A stretch of 64,000 nt of DNA, taken from Chaenocephalus aceratus (taxonomy: Eukaryota > Chordata > Actinopteri > Perciformes > Channichthyidae). Positions 54,401 to 63,747 of the stretch are shown here, in pieces; position 1 is the first letter of the stretch, and the number at the start of each line of letters is the position of its first letter. Where the stretch lies: assembly GCA_023974075.1 (NCBI GenBank), contig CM043790.1:19545883-19609882 (forward strand). The letters run 5' to 3'. Made by a program: the position numbers and the translations under genes. A model generated the notes under the pieces. The model did no database searches. It was not told where the DNA came from and saw only the letters and a list, made by a program, of their open reading frames with translations.

Positions 54401-54972
54401 GGGGCCGGCCCTGGAGCCGGAAACATGGCTGCGGGAGCCTGCACTGGGGCAGGAACCATGGCTGCTGGGGCCGAAACCGTGGCTGCTGGGGCCGGAACCG
54501 TGGCTGCTGGGGCCAGGACTGAGGCTGGAACCATGGCTGCTGGCGCCTGTACTGGGACCATGGCTGCTGGGGCCCGGGCTCCTTGTCTGGCCTTGCGACG
54601 ACTCCTCTTAGCAGCCGCCTGAATGCTCCGTGGGCCTCCATAAGCCTGACGAGTTCCAGCATAAGACTCATGAACAGGAGCAGGAACTGGGGAAGAAGCA
54701 GAGGTTGACTCCAGACGGAACACTCCGAGACGTCTGTAGTCCGCAGGCTGGAACTCACACCTCCAGAGGAAGTCCAACAACCAGTCAGGCAAGAATTCCA
54801 CCAAGTCGGGCTTCTCCATCGCCAACCGGTGCGCCTCAACCAGGGCGGCCTCCCTCAGCCGAACACTGGACGCCTCCCTCCACCAATCGCGGCAACACTC
54901 CAAAGGAATAGAAAGCTGTTGCAGCTCCACCTCAAAAGGGTCATCTGCTGGGTCCATTTGTGGTTGGGTCAT
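51286..54972 (-). CDS. 1228-codon proline-rich repeat protein of the LTR element, function unknown
   Basis: The frame begins at ATG 54972, two bases inside the 5' LTR, and stays open to 51286, which lies inside the 3' LTR. Residues 1-95 are non-repetitive and helix-prone (WWREASSVRLREAALVEAHR, PDLVEFLPDWLLDFLWRCEF), a possible gag-like or novel domain. Then follow APAAMVPAP-type repeats (about residues 135-260), VPS/SPL-rich repeats (about 260-530), about 21 copies of the 20-residue unit VPLEVPPSTPLPGVLPTLCP (about 530-945), a RARPPESRGLRP array (about 1020-1090) and DVWNPSLEGG near the end. A hydrophobic tail (VTFVVLSVLVCFLSYCV) is encoded within the LTR. I do not recognise a family. The intact frame in a young element suggests the product, or at least the ORF, is maintained. 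A later Met (MDPADDPF) may be the real start. Confidence 0.7.
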   Translation of the reverse strand: MTQPQMDPADDPFEVELQQLSIPLECCRDWWREASSVRLREAALVEAHRLAMEKPDLVEFLPDWLLDFLWRCEFQPADYRRLGVFRLESTSASSPVPAPVHESYAGTRQAYGGPRSIQAAAKRSRRKARQGARAPAAMVPVQAPAAMVPASVLAPAATVPAPAATVSAPAAMVPAPVQAPAAMFPAPGPAPAAMVQAPGAPYTAVFPASELELIDRILASAAMFLAAIPVPAVRVSAPVLGPAAMVPTPAALVPDPDLVPAATVPSRVPSSGSPSSPLSSSPLEFSSLVTPLVPPLVPSLVPVRVPSLFPSQVPSPVPSRVPSFRPSSSPLSSSPLEFPSLVTPLVPPLVSPLVPSVVPSRVPSLFPSQVPSPVPPRVPSPVPSFSPSFRPSFSPSSSPSSSPLSSSPLEFPSLVTPLVPSLVSVRVPSLFPSQVPSPVPPRVPSVVPSQLPSLFPSQVPSPVPPRVPSRVPSRVPSSGPSSGPSSSPLFSSPLKSPLVFPSLVPSGVPSPVSSRVPSRVSARVPSPFPVRAPAQVSLEVPPSTPLPGVLPTLCPVSLEVPPSTPLPGVLPTLCPVSLEVPPSTPLPGALPTRCPVPLEVPPSTPQPRVLPTRCPVSLEVPPNTLLPGVLPTLSPVPLEVPPSTPLPGVLPALCPVPLEVPPSTPLPGVLPTLCPVPLEVPPSTPLPGVLPALCPVPLEVPPSTPLPGVLPTLCPVPLEVPPSTPLPGVLPALCPVPWEVPPSTPLPGVLPALCPVPLEVPPSTPLPGVLPALCPVPLEVPPSTPLPGVLPTLCPVSLEVPPSTPLPGALPTRCPVPLEVPPSTPQPRVLPTRCPVSLEVPPNTLLPGVLPILSPVPLEVPPSTPLPGVLPTLCPVPLEVPPSTPLPGVLPALCPVPWEVPPSTPLPGVLPTLCPVPLEVPQNTPLPGVLPTLCPVSLEVPPSTPLPGVLPTLYPVPLEVLPGALPAPCPSPVSPGFLPTPGPFPWGILPKPVRPAPVSVRPTPGPARSPELAHQRFPARPPDPVWSTPARARPPESRGLRPRARPPGSRGLRPRARPPESRGLRPRARPPESCGLLPRARPPDSSCRCLRPRTRVPDSSYRCLRSSMVPTLDSVLTPGRPPETPSWFSALSPGSPPVTPSWSSAVFLGCQPKTRPPDPLRPPCLGFWTFFCFFFRDVWNPSLEGGVLSQCTCYVTFVVLSVLVCFLSYCVKCSPPFPACLLSVCFPP
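51411..51425 (-). other. Polypurine tract of the LTR element
   Basis: The minus strand reads TTGAGGGGGGGGTTC immediately before the 3' LTR, the expected position and composition of the plus-strand primer. It fixes the element's orientation. Confidence 0.8.
52141..53400 (-). repeat. 60-bp tandem array, 21 units without length change
   Basis: Unit starts (AGTAGACGGCGGGACCTCC or variants) fall at 52141 and every 60 bp through 53341, with no indels. Substitutions distinguish units. A four-unit block at 52381-52620 (marked by GGAGAAAGG and AGTATTCGGC) reappears at 53041-53280, 660 bp later, so multi-unit blocks have been copied. On the minus strand each unit encodes 20 residues. Confidence 0.95.
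53401..54175 (-). repeat. Degenerate GAGGGGACTCGAG-type array within the ORF
   Basis: Repeated 12- to 15-bp phrases (GAGAGGGGACTCGAG, GGGAACTGGAGAG, GAGGAGGGACTAGAG) are organised in larger blocks. An approximately 200-bp module containing CTTGAGATGGAAACAGAGAG recurs about four times. It encodes VPS/FPSQVPSPVP/SSPLEF residues. Confidence 0.8.
54180..54590 (-). repeat. GCTGCTGGGGCC-type array within the ORF
   Basis: Repeats of about 18-24 bp built on ACCATGGCTGCTGGGGCC encode AAMVPAPAATVPAP in the minus frame. This is the third repeat type of the same protein. Confidence 0.8.
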
Positions 54973-54974
54973 TC

Positions 54975-55340
54975 TGTCCCGGTCGAGTGAAGGAAGCAGG
55001 ACCCAAATGCAGATAACTTAAGAGAAACCCTTTATTATAAAGATATGCAGAGATATGGAACACTCACCGGTGAACTCCGTCACCAACAAACAATGACCCA
55101 ACACTGAACACAGACAGAGACAAGACTAAATACAGGGAGGGGTAATCATGACAACGAGAAACAGCCGGGCAGGGGAGGAGAAACACAAGGACAACAGGTG
55201 AACACAATCGGGTAATCAGGGAGGGAAACAGACAGAAAGCAGACAGGCAGGAAACGGGGGTGAACACTTAACACAATAAGACAGGAAACACACCAACACA
55301 GACAAAACTACAAACGTGACATAACATGTGCATTGTGACA
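54975..55340 (-). repeat. 5' LTR of the young element
   Basis: It pairs with 51045-51410. It starts TGTCCCGG on the plus strand where the other copy has TGTCACGG, the only difference I noted. The ORF begins 2 bp from its inner edge. Confidence 0.92.
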
Positions 55341-55544
55341 TCCTGGGCTTTGTTCAAGGGTGTTTCCATCCAAGACATCTGTCCAGCGGCAAGCTGGTCT
55401 TCGCCGCTCACTTTTGTCCGCTTTTACAGGCTAGACGTCTCCGCTCCAAGCGTGGCCCGAGCAGTGCTGGGCACCTTGTTGAGTCGGGACTCCACCTGTT
55501 AAATTCTGGTTGATCGGTGATCTTCAAGATAAGCTCGTCTGGCA

Positions 55545-55897
55545 ATACGGGAGCTACAATATCCCATAGTGAGACATCGAATGGAGTGTTATGAATGAGA
55601 ACTATAGGTTACTTACGTAACCCCAGTACTCAGAGTAACATGAAGTGAGATGTCTCACCAGACGGCCCTCCTTGCTATGGTGAAGCGAGAAGAGATTATT
55701 TTGAATGACGCATGCGTCGTGGCGCAGGCTACTTATAGGGGGTGATTTCCCCTGACGTTGACGTCAAGATCACCAGCCAATCAGGATTGGCGTAATGAGA
55801 TTGATGCTTCTGTTTGCTCCGCGATGAGGCGCATCCCATAGTGAGACATCTCACTTCATGTTACTCTGAGCCCTGGGGTTACGTAAGTAACCTATAG
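55545..55897 (+). repeat. DIRS copy 2 right terminal repeat with hairpin
   Basis: It contains ACTATAGGTTACTTACGTA near 55602 and the inverse GGTTACGTAAGTAACCTATA at about 55876-55897. In between lies the terminal sequence complementary to the left end, including GCATCCCATAGTGAGACATC. It corresponds to 35742-36100 of copy 1 in reverse complement. Confidence 0.8.
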
Positions 55898-55939
55898 CTT
55901 TACATTAATGGTTGAATCTAGCAATCTTTACAATCATGA

Positions 55940-58900
55940 ATCACATGTATGCGTAACAAGTGACAGGAACATTATTTGCTATTATTTCCAGACTGGATGA
56001 ATTAAAGGGTATACAAATCATTCATTTGAATATCAGGAGTCTATTGCCCAAAATTGATTTACTTCGGATATGGGTTGTTCTACATAAACCTAAAATCATC
56101 ACACTCTCTGAAACTTGGCTTAATAGTAACATTTCCGATAGTGAACTACAAATCACAAATGATTTGCTTTACAGATCTGATAGATGCAGCAGGGGTGGAG
56201 GTGTGGCTATTTGTGTCTCCTCTGACCTTGTGACTGAGCTAATTGCTACTTCTATAGAGCCTCTACATTTTGAATGCATTTTTCTTAAAATTATTTTTCA
56301 TGAAAATAAATTCTTAACTATTGGTAGCATCTATAGGCCACCTTCTTCACCTGCAGAGTCTTTTAACCACATAATTGACACTATCAACTCTATTTCCTTT
56401 GGAAATGAAATAATCTTGCTTGGTGATTTCAACAAAAATTGGTTGAATAAATCATCTGATAGAGAGAAAACACTTTTCAGTCGTCTAAATGTTAAACAGC
56501 TAATTAATGAGCCAACAGGTATCACTCTTAGAACCCAATCCCTGCTTGACTGGATACTGGTGTCACACCCTGACAGAATCTTAAAAGCTGGTGTCATGTC
56601 CGATTGCTTCAGCGATCATTCAATTGTTTATTGCATATGGAAAATCAAATCAATTAAACTACCTCCAAAACTAGTCAAAATCAGACAATATAAAAAATGG
56701 AATGTTGATTTATTTATTAATGATGTTGTTGCCCTTAATTGGGACAGATTTCAACTAATACCTTTTGTACAAGATGCTTGGGATTTTCTGCATAAAGAGC
56801 TCACTGATGTCATGAACAAACATGCACCCGTGAGAACGGTTAAGGTCAAAGGTCAACATCTCCCTTGGATCAATTCTGAACTCATCAGTCTCTTTAGGGA
56901 AAGGGATAAAGCATGGTCGATATATCGTCATTCAAGAACTATAGCCGATTGGGAAGTATACAGGCATCTTCGAAGTAAAACCAAAACCCGAAATGTTAAA
57001 TCGAACTACTATAAAGACTCTCTCACATCGGACTTTAAGAATCCCATGCAATTTTTGACTAAAATTAAATCTATTTTAAATAAAGCAGGTAAACATTCTA
57101 TTAATAAAATAAGAACTGCTGATACAATAATTCATGACCCATTATCCATTGCCCAAATATTTAATCAGCATTTCGCTAATATATGTTCCACACTACTATC
57201 TGACTCCTATTTGACGACTGGTATTTCTAATAGTAACTCACACTGCAACAGTTATTTTTCTTTTAAGAAGATTCTACCACACGAAGTTCATAATGCTATC
57301 ACTGAATTAAAAGTGGATGGCAGTGCAGGACTCGATGGTATAGAAAACAGGTTAATAAAATAGGCGTCCCATATTCTCATGTACCCACTTGCTGATTTGT
57401 TCATCCTGTCTTTGTCCACCTGTGAGTTGCCGACTATTTGGAAATGTGCATGCATCATTCCACTGCATAAAGGTGGTGATTTACTTGATACAAATAATTA
57501 TAGACCAATCTCTATAATCTGTTCTATTTCCAAAGTTTTGGAGAAAATCATTTATAATCAACTGTCACATTATCTCAATACTTATAATATTGTATCTCCG
57601 GTTCAATCTGGTTTCAGGCCTAATCACTCCACAACAACTGCCCTACTTACATTTACGAATGACTTGTACTCTGCTGCAGATGCCATTTTTATTGACTTGA
57701 CAAAAGCCTTTGATTTCGTTGATCGATATCTGCTCTTGGATAAACTTCACGGCATTGGCCTTTCTAATAATACAGTGTTATGGTTTAACTCGTACCTTCA
57801 CAGTAGAAAGCAATGTGTGGTTGTTAATGGAAAACAGTCTGACCTGTTGATCCAACAAAAGGGTGTACCCCAAGGATCAACACTGGGCCCACTTCTGTTC
57901 TCTATTTACATAAATGATTTGTCTCATTAATTGTTGTACTCACCTTTATGCTGATGACACTGTCATATATACATCCAAATCTGATTTTTCACAAATTCAG
58001 ATCTCTCTTCAATCGGATTTTAATATCTTACAGGACTGGCTATCACACAATAAACTACTGCTTAACAAAACAAAATCTTATACCATGGTCTTTGGTACCA
58101 GGCAGAAGCTCAAATCCAAACCTATTGTAGTAATAACATGTAAGGATGGCACTTCTCTGCATAAAGTTGATAGCTTTAAATATCTTGGTGTATGGCTAGA
58201 CTCTGAACTTTCATTTAAACTACATATAAAGCATGTAATACAAAAAGTCAATTATGGAATCTTTGTTTTACACCGCTCTCGCAATTGATTTACGCTCAGT
58301 GTCCGAAAGAGAATTGCTTCTCAACGTGTTCTTCCGATTAAGGACTATTGTGATGTTGTCTTCCAAAATGCACATAAATCAGATCTTGCTCCACTCAACA
58401 TAGCCTACAATAGACTATGCAGATTTATTGTTGGTTGTCCTTTTCGTACACATCACTGCACAATGTATAACCAACTTAAATGGCCTTCTTTAAATGTAAG
58501 AAGACACACGCATTGGCTTCAGCTGATACTTAAATGCATTTATCTTAACTATCCCCCTTATTTAAAGCAGTATTTCGTACCATACTCGTCAAATCATCAC
58601 GTTAGACATTCTGTTCAGATTTATCTCTCTGTCCCCTCTGCAAAAAAGTTGATTGGCAGATTTTCAAAGCCCCAACAGACTGGAATACTTTACCTGCTGC
58701 TATTAGATCTCTTGCATCATTGGGTATGTTTAAACATGCATTATCATCTCACTTTCAACTGGTCTGTACTTGTTATTAATGAAACTGATATTGATGAAAC
58801 TGATTTGCTCGACTGTCTCTCAAATTGTAATGACTGTATGCATTGCTTGAATTGTACTTAACAGACTGTATGTGGTTTGTCTTGTGTGTCATGTTTTGCA

Positions 58901-59010
58901 TTTTGTCTTTTTGTTTATGTATGTCTGTAAGTTGTTGCTATTGTCGGGACCCCCTTGAAAACGAGATGGTGCATCTCAAGGGGTTTATCCCAATGAATAC
59001 AAATGTCTAT
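55940..59010 (+). mobile_element. CR1-like LINE copy C, near full-length ORF2 with a few lesions
   Basis: Plus-strand endonuclease, RT and 3' UTR lie in order directly beside the DIRS terminus. The 3' end has CCCCCTTGAAAACGAGATGG...CATCTCAAGGGG, a stem-loop like that of copies A and B, followed by TATCCCAATGAATACAAATG. The subfamily differs from A and B at protein level. The 5' end is not defined. Confidence 0.75.
55960..58861 (+). pseudogene. LINE copy C endonuclease-reverse transcriptase
   Basis: The endonuclease motifs are IIHLNIRSLLPKIDLLRIWV, IITLSETWL, IGSIYRPPSS, ILLGDFNKNW and CFSDHSIVYC. TAG at 57361-57363 interrupts the protein; the RT continues in frame with NNYRPISIICSISKVLEKII, VQSGFRPNHSTTTALL, AIFIDLTKAFDFVDR and GVPQGSTLGPLLFSIYINDL. 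A frameshift at about 57930 moves YADDTVIY (catalytic), NKLLLNKTKSYTMVFG and FKYLGVWLDSELSFKLH to the next phase. Further breaks near 58288 and 58460 precede the C-terminal region. These few lesions indicate moderate age. It would nick DNA and reverse-transcribe LINE RNA if intact. Confidence 0.85.
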
Positions 59011-62000
59011 ATATAATGCTACATTGTGAAGAATAAGTGGTATAATCGGTTGGAGGAAAGCTAGTTAACGTTGGCTGTTAGCTTTTAGCAGCTTATCAAT
59101 AGTGCATTAACAATCAATTCAGTAAAGATGAGTATGAGGCGAAGGTAAGGTTGTTTAACTTCCTACCAAAAACTTATATGCAAATGGTAATGAAGGAGAG
59201 TATTTTAAATTACATAATTTTGATGAGATCAGATAGGTATCAGGAATCATAGAATTTGAATGGTATTGGTATTGACTCCAAATGTTGTCGTACAGTCACA
59301 TCGTATTGCTATACCAACAGTTGCAATGCAGAATAGTTCATTTCATTGTGCTGGCTGGCTCAGGGTGTTATACTGCAGCACCAGCAGGGATTTCAACCGG
59401 GTGTAGTTTAGACTAAATTATTTGTGTCATCATTTTTCCTTAGAGAGAGAAATAAGCAAAAGGTAAACTGCCTCTTTCCGAGAAGAGGTTTTACTGGGCA
59501 AACAGGTTTTACTGTTGAACGCGAACCCTTTGAGAATTGATCCTCAGGGTGTGTTCAGCTATCTCTTGTCTCCTTATAGAGAAATTAATGGCGGGTCAGC
59601 CAAACCTCTGGGAGCCTCAAAGTACCCACAGGTCAAAGGGAATCTTGGGTAAAGAAAACTCCTGTGGGGAGATTAACCCAAATCCTTTAAAAATAACTAA
59701 TTGAAGGCAAGTGAAAGTCCTTTGGAGACATACAGTACAATGCATTCTGTCCTCAGTATGCGTTATTATGGCATAATAAGCTGTCATGTTTGTTATTACC
59801 TATGTGTTCAATAATACAAGACGGCATCCAACTTCTTTGGTCCTCTTTACTTACATTATAATTTTTTTATAATTATCATGTATTTAAGCAGAGGGATACT
59901 TTTTGTTGATCTAAAAGACCAAAAGATGTAAGCAACAAAATGGAGAGGAGTATCAGGGACATAGAAGCTTTTTCACAACCAGCTGCTCAGGTAAGATATA
60001 TTAGACAACCTGGAGAAGAGGGCTTGACGACCCGTGTCCCCCACCTTTCAAATCCCATCTCCTTCAATGAAATCAGGTGTCAAAGTTTGCAGGGGATGTA
60101 GTGAAAACAAGCCAAACTCGATCACCGCTGGAGCTGTCACAGCTGTTGAGAGGGCTGATAAAATAACCTAATAAAGAAGAGAGAGTTATCTTCAGCTCGG
60201 TACTGCCATCGCGGACAGCCATGCAAAAACATTTTACAATGGCATCCATGCATGAGATTGTGACCAAGTTAACTTGGACGTTGCTCGACAAGTTTAAAGC
60301 ACAGCGGTTTTTGTGGTGTTTGTTGAGCAATTTGGGGAGCAGCATGAAAAGTGAAATATTACAGAATATTGTTAGAGAATAGAAAAAGGAAAGGGTTGTT
60401 TTGATACCAATGATCTAAATCAATGAGTGTTTGAAGATAACAGATTCAACAAACATCCAGTCTATTTCTTTGACTAATCAAGGGTATATTTTTCTCCGAC
60501 AATGGCAGATAGGTGCATGGCTTCCTTTCTTTTTAAATCCTATTTTTGTCCACCTAATTTTTGATTTTCAGTTTAATTCACTCACTAAAACCTCTTTAAA
60601 CAGAACATTTGTACTCTTCAGCAGCCAAAATCCAGATGGGTAAGAGAGGAGTTGATAAAAACGTAAAATATCATATAAGAGGCTTTCAATTATATAGTTC
60701 ATAGTAAGTAGCTTCACCATAACCTTTGGGTGTCAACATTTCATCCTTTTGCAATTTGAAAATTAAAGTTCAGCCTGAGCATAGAGGAATATTACTTTGA
60801 CTGCTAAATGTGAAAGTTGAACCATCTTGCCTGCTTTTGTTTCCTGGAAAAGGAACCTTCTTGAGGGTCAGCCTCTCAAAGATCCACCTGAGATGATGGA
60901 TAGCACTGCAATCCGTCATCCACAGTCATTTTCCCTTTTTGAACTCGTCCTTCTTTGTCCATTTATTGTGACACAGTTGGTTAGTCACAGGTAACACAAT
61001 ACCACACACCATATGTCACCTGTCACTTCAACAAGTCAAAGCCAAGGGACAGGGATTGATATCAGGGGATCAGTAGGCTGATCTGCCAATCAGGGGGTTA
61101 CCAGTTCCATTACCCCCATAGGCATGCCTACGGTATTGAAGTGTAAATTGATTTGGATGAAAGTGGCTGCCAAAAACGATGTGATATTAACATAATTGTA
61201 TGTTCACAACACATCAAGTCATTTGATAGGATCTTCTTAATCCATTGTGAAATCTCTAATTGCATGTAAATTGTCTACTGGATGTTACTCATTTTTAACA
61301 TCGGTCATCACACATGAATCATAGTTACAGATTACACATCTCTTATGAAAGAGCACATCATAATAACAAATACTATTTTTCAATAATAACAATTGAGTAA
61401 TTTGTTAGTTTTTACCCTATTCTGTCCTCCGAATCCACAAAATCAAAATGTCAAGATCTCCTTTAAAATGATTTATCATTGACAAATCTCACATGTCACA
61501 CTCTGTGAGGCATATCTAATCCTGCTCTGTCTTTAACTTCCTCCTCCTATAAAAAAAAAAGCAGATACTTGTTCGCAAATTAGAACTGAGTGGGCCATTA
61601 CTTATGGGTTGAGATCAATTGTTGAATTGTTATTTTAGCACCAAGTCTGATTTTAGCAGCATCAGAGGGTTGGGATGGTGAGGGGGAGGCAAAGGATGAC
61701 ACCATAAGGCCATAACGAGTTGTGTCTCGGCCATTAATCAATGCCTTCCACACAATTTGCTGTCTGTGAATTGGTACTGACCTGTCTGAAGGGTCACTTG
61801 CCAATTTTCGGCTGCAGTCAGCCCGCGTCACGCTGAGCTTGGTGCTTATGCCCAGTGTTCCTTTTGAGTGATTCCATATTTAAGATCATGGCTGCCTCAT
61901 TCTTCTCTATGTGAGGGAGGCACTCCTACACAACTGTATTTGGGATTAAAGGAGGTTATTTACCACTGCTAATGTCAGCTGGATAGGTATAGGTTTTATG

Positions 62001-63195
62001 GGTTTGCTCATTTATGTGTAGCAAAAATGCAAAATCATTATGTATAATGTCCTTAGCTCAAAAGACCAGTTCCCATACAAATAATTATTAGAATTTCACA
62101 GAGAAAAGTGGTAGTGGTGTCAATTATATTGTCTCACATCATCTGTTAACAGCGAGTGGGATCTGGAGTTTCATCTCCGGAAATCATGCACACTACGAAA
62201 TGCTTAAACATAACACAGGCCTAATTATATTTGTGTAAGAAGACACTACTTATACAGTACAACAGACCAATGTTCTATAGTTACTGCTCCTCAGCCTGTC
62301 AAGCTGTCTGAAATGAGGACTGTTGCAGGCATATTTTATTTTAAGTGAAATATCTGAGTAGCCTTAATCTTCCAATATTGGTAGCAGCTGCTTTCACAGA
62401 TTTAACAACCGTCTTGTTAAAAGAAGCAGTTGATCTCTAGGTGAAATGCAGTCACAAAAGCAGGCATTTTGTCTGGAAATGATAGACCTATTCCTCTTAT
62501 ATTGTAGACCTTTACTGCCTCAGGTTGAAATGTGAAACATATGAAACATTTTGGGGACTGGCAGACCAACAGTTTGATTTATACAAGCTTCCTGGGTCAC
62601 AACTAAAAGGGACATTTGATATCAGTGCTACATAGCTGACCAAATCACCTCTAGTGCATTCATCAGAAGAGCATTGTGAGGTACAGGTCCACTCTGACCG
62701 CCCTTCCCATTACATTCCTGGTAGTGAGAGTAACCTGCCAGCTTGAAAAGACACAAAATTGCCCACAAGTCTTTTTATTTTTTTCTGCCTCTCTTTTCAT
62801 GTACTCTCTTTTAACTGACAGTTAAGGTACAGCGATTCACACATGCTTGATTTTAATTGGTTTGAATGAGGATGTGCACATTAATGGTAATGATGTTTTA
62901 GTATACTTTAATTTCATATGAGTGTAATTGAAACAAGGTGCCCCAGTGCTTGAGGGGGTAGCTAATTAAAAAGCGTTGCCCAAAAATACCAAAGGTTTTG
63001 ATTGAGGAATTCATTAAATACATGCGTTTGCAAACACGAGACTGGTGAGATAGGGGGTGTATTCTTGTTTTGTAATATGTTTGATTAAATCATACCTTGT
63101 TGGGAACATACAGAAAAAAGCCCATTTGGATTAAAGTACTATGTGTCAGGATTTTAGTTTTGTGTGTTAAGTTTTGGTTTTATTTTGCTGTTCTG
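59011..63195. other. Intergenic or intronic sequence, no gene recognised
   Basis: No supportable coding region. A stretch at about 61640-61870 and another at about 62830-63050 have the AT-rich, TAAT/ATTA-rich texture of vertebrate conserved non-coding elements (for example CGGCCATTAATCAATGCC and GTAGCTAATTAAAAAGCG). A 17-codon ATG frame ending at a GTAAGA donor (59940-59990) is noted but not called. Confidence 0.4.
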
Positions 63196-63204
63196 TGCTC
63201 CCTG

Positions 63205-63620
63205 TCGCATGTTTTCCTCCTTGGCCATAAAAAGCGCGACCATATCACCCCAATTCTGGCTTCATTGCACTGGCTTCCAGTTCGGGTTCAGAATAGATTT
63301 TAAACTCCTTTTATTTGTTTTTAAAGCCCTAAATGGGCTGGCTCCTGTCTATATAGCCAAACTCCTCCATCGCTACACCCCAGGCAGAGCCTTAAGGTCG
63401 GCTGATCAGCTGTTGTTGACAGTGCCTAAGACTAGGCTTAAAACCCGAGGGCATCGAGCTTTCACAGTGGCTGGCCCTAGGCTCTGGAATACTTTGCCCC
63501 TCCATGTGAGGTCGGCCCAGACCCTGGGGGTTTTTAAATCAACCCTTAAAACTCACTTTTTTTCTTTGGCTTTGTTTAATTATCTATTTATTTATCTAGT
63601 TATTTATTTATTCATTTAGT
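63205..63620 (+). mobile_element. LINE 3' fragment (RT C-terminal tail)
   Basis: The plus strand encodes KKRDHITPILASLHWLPVR and, after a frameshift, FKLLLFVFKALNGLAPVYIA, LLHRYTPGRALRSADQLLL, RGHRAFTVAGPRLWNTLPLH and FKSTLKTHFFSLAL. This is the C-terminal tail typical of L2-related fish LINEs. A (TTTA)n-rich tail follows. No RT core is present. Confidence 0.7.
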
Positions 63621-63747
63621 TCTTTATTTTAATATTTATAACATAACATAGGATTTCATAAAGTATTTTTAAAATAGTTTATACATTATTCAAATATAGG
63701 AATAGTAGATAGGATTACTTAAAATATAGTACCTTATATTTCATCTT

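Larger units (their letters stand above)
51045..55340 (-). mobile_element. Young non-autonomous LTR retrotransposon with one giant repeat-rich ORF
   Basis: The LTRs at 51045-51410 and 54975-55340 are each 366 bp, begin TGTCACGG or TGTCCCGG and end TGTGACA. By eye they differ at one position. TCCTG at 51040-51044 and 55341-55345 is a 5-bp target duplication within the DIRS recombinase gene. A polypurine tract abuts the left LTR and the LTRs contain AATAAA on the minus strand, so the element reads on the minus strand. There is no protease, RT, RNase H or integrase. The element must move by proteins supplied in trans. Confidence 0.92.
50145..55502 (+). pseudogene. DIRS tyrosine recombinase, copy 2, frameshifted and split by the LTR element
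   Basis: 50145-51044 encodes WRVFEEWCLQEGH, YLAAIAACHV, LLSLASAKRVSDIH (first Arg), LHTYMDRSKELR and RAYSTRGLATS. The H-x-x-R box reads YSTR, so the His is changed. A 2-nt deletion near 50700 shifts the frame. After the LTR element and one TCCTG, the C terminus follows at 55346-55502 as SWALFKGVSIQDICPAASWS and TFVRFYRLDVSAPS, with the nucleophilic Tyr and a TAA stop. Catalysis is not expected. Confidence 0.85.
45865..55897 (+). mobile_element. DIRS tyrosine-recombinase retrotransposon copy 2, RT-less, with two insertions
   Basis: On the plus strand the order is a truncated left terminal repeat (45865-45957), gag (46400-48084), a 45-bp array (48340-48585), RNase H (48940 onward), tyrosine recombinase (to 55502) and the right terminal repeat (55545-55897). 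A LINE fragment (49158-49604) and an LTR element (51045-55340) are inserted. The structure is collinear with copy 1, including the missing RT. Confidence 0.85.

Noticed and set aside
59940..59990. Possible first coding exon (MERSIRDIEAFSQPAAQ followed by a GTAAGA donor)
   Set aside because: Seventeen codons and a donor site are expected by chance in this much sequence, and no second exon was found.
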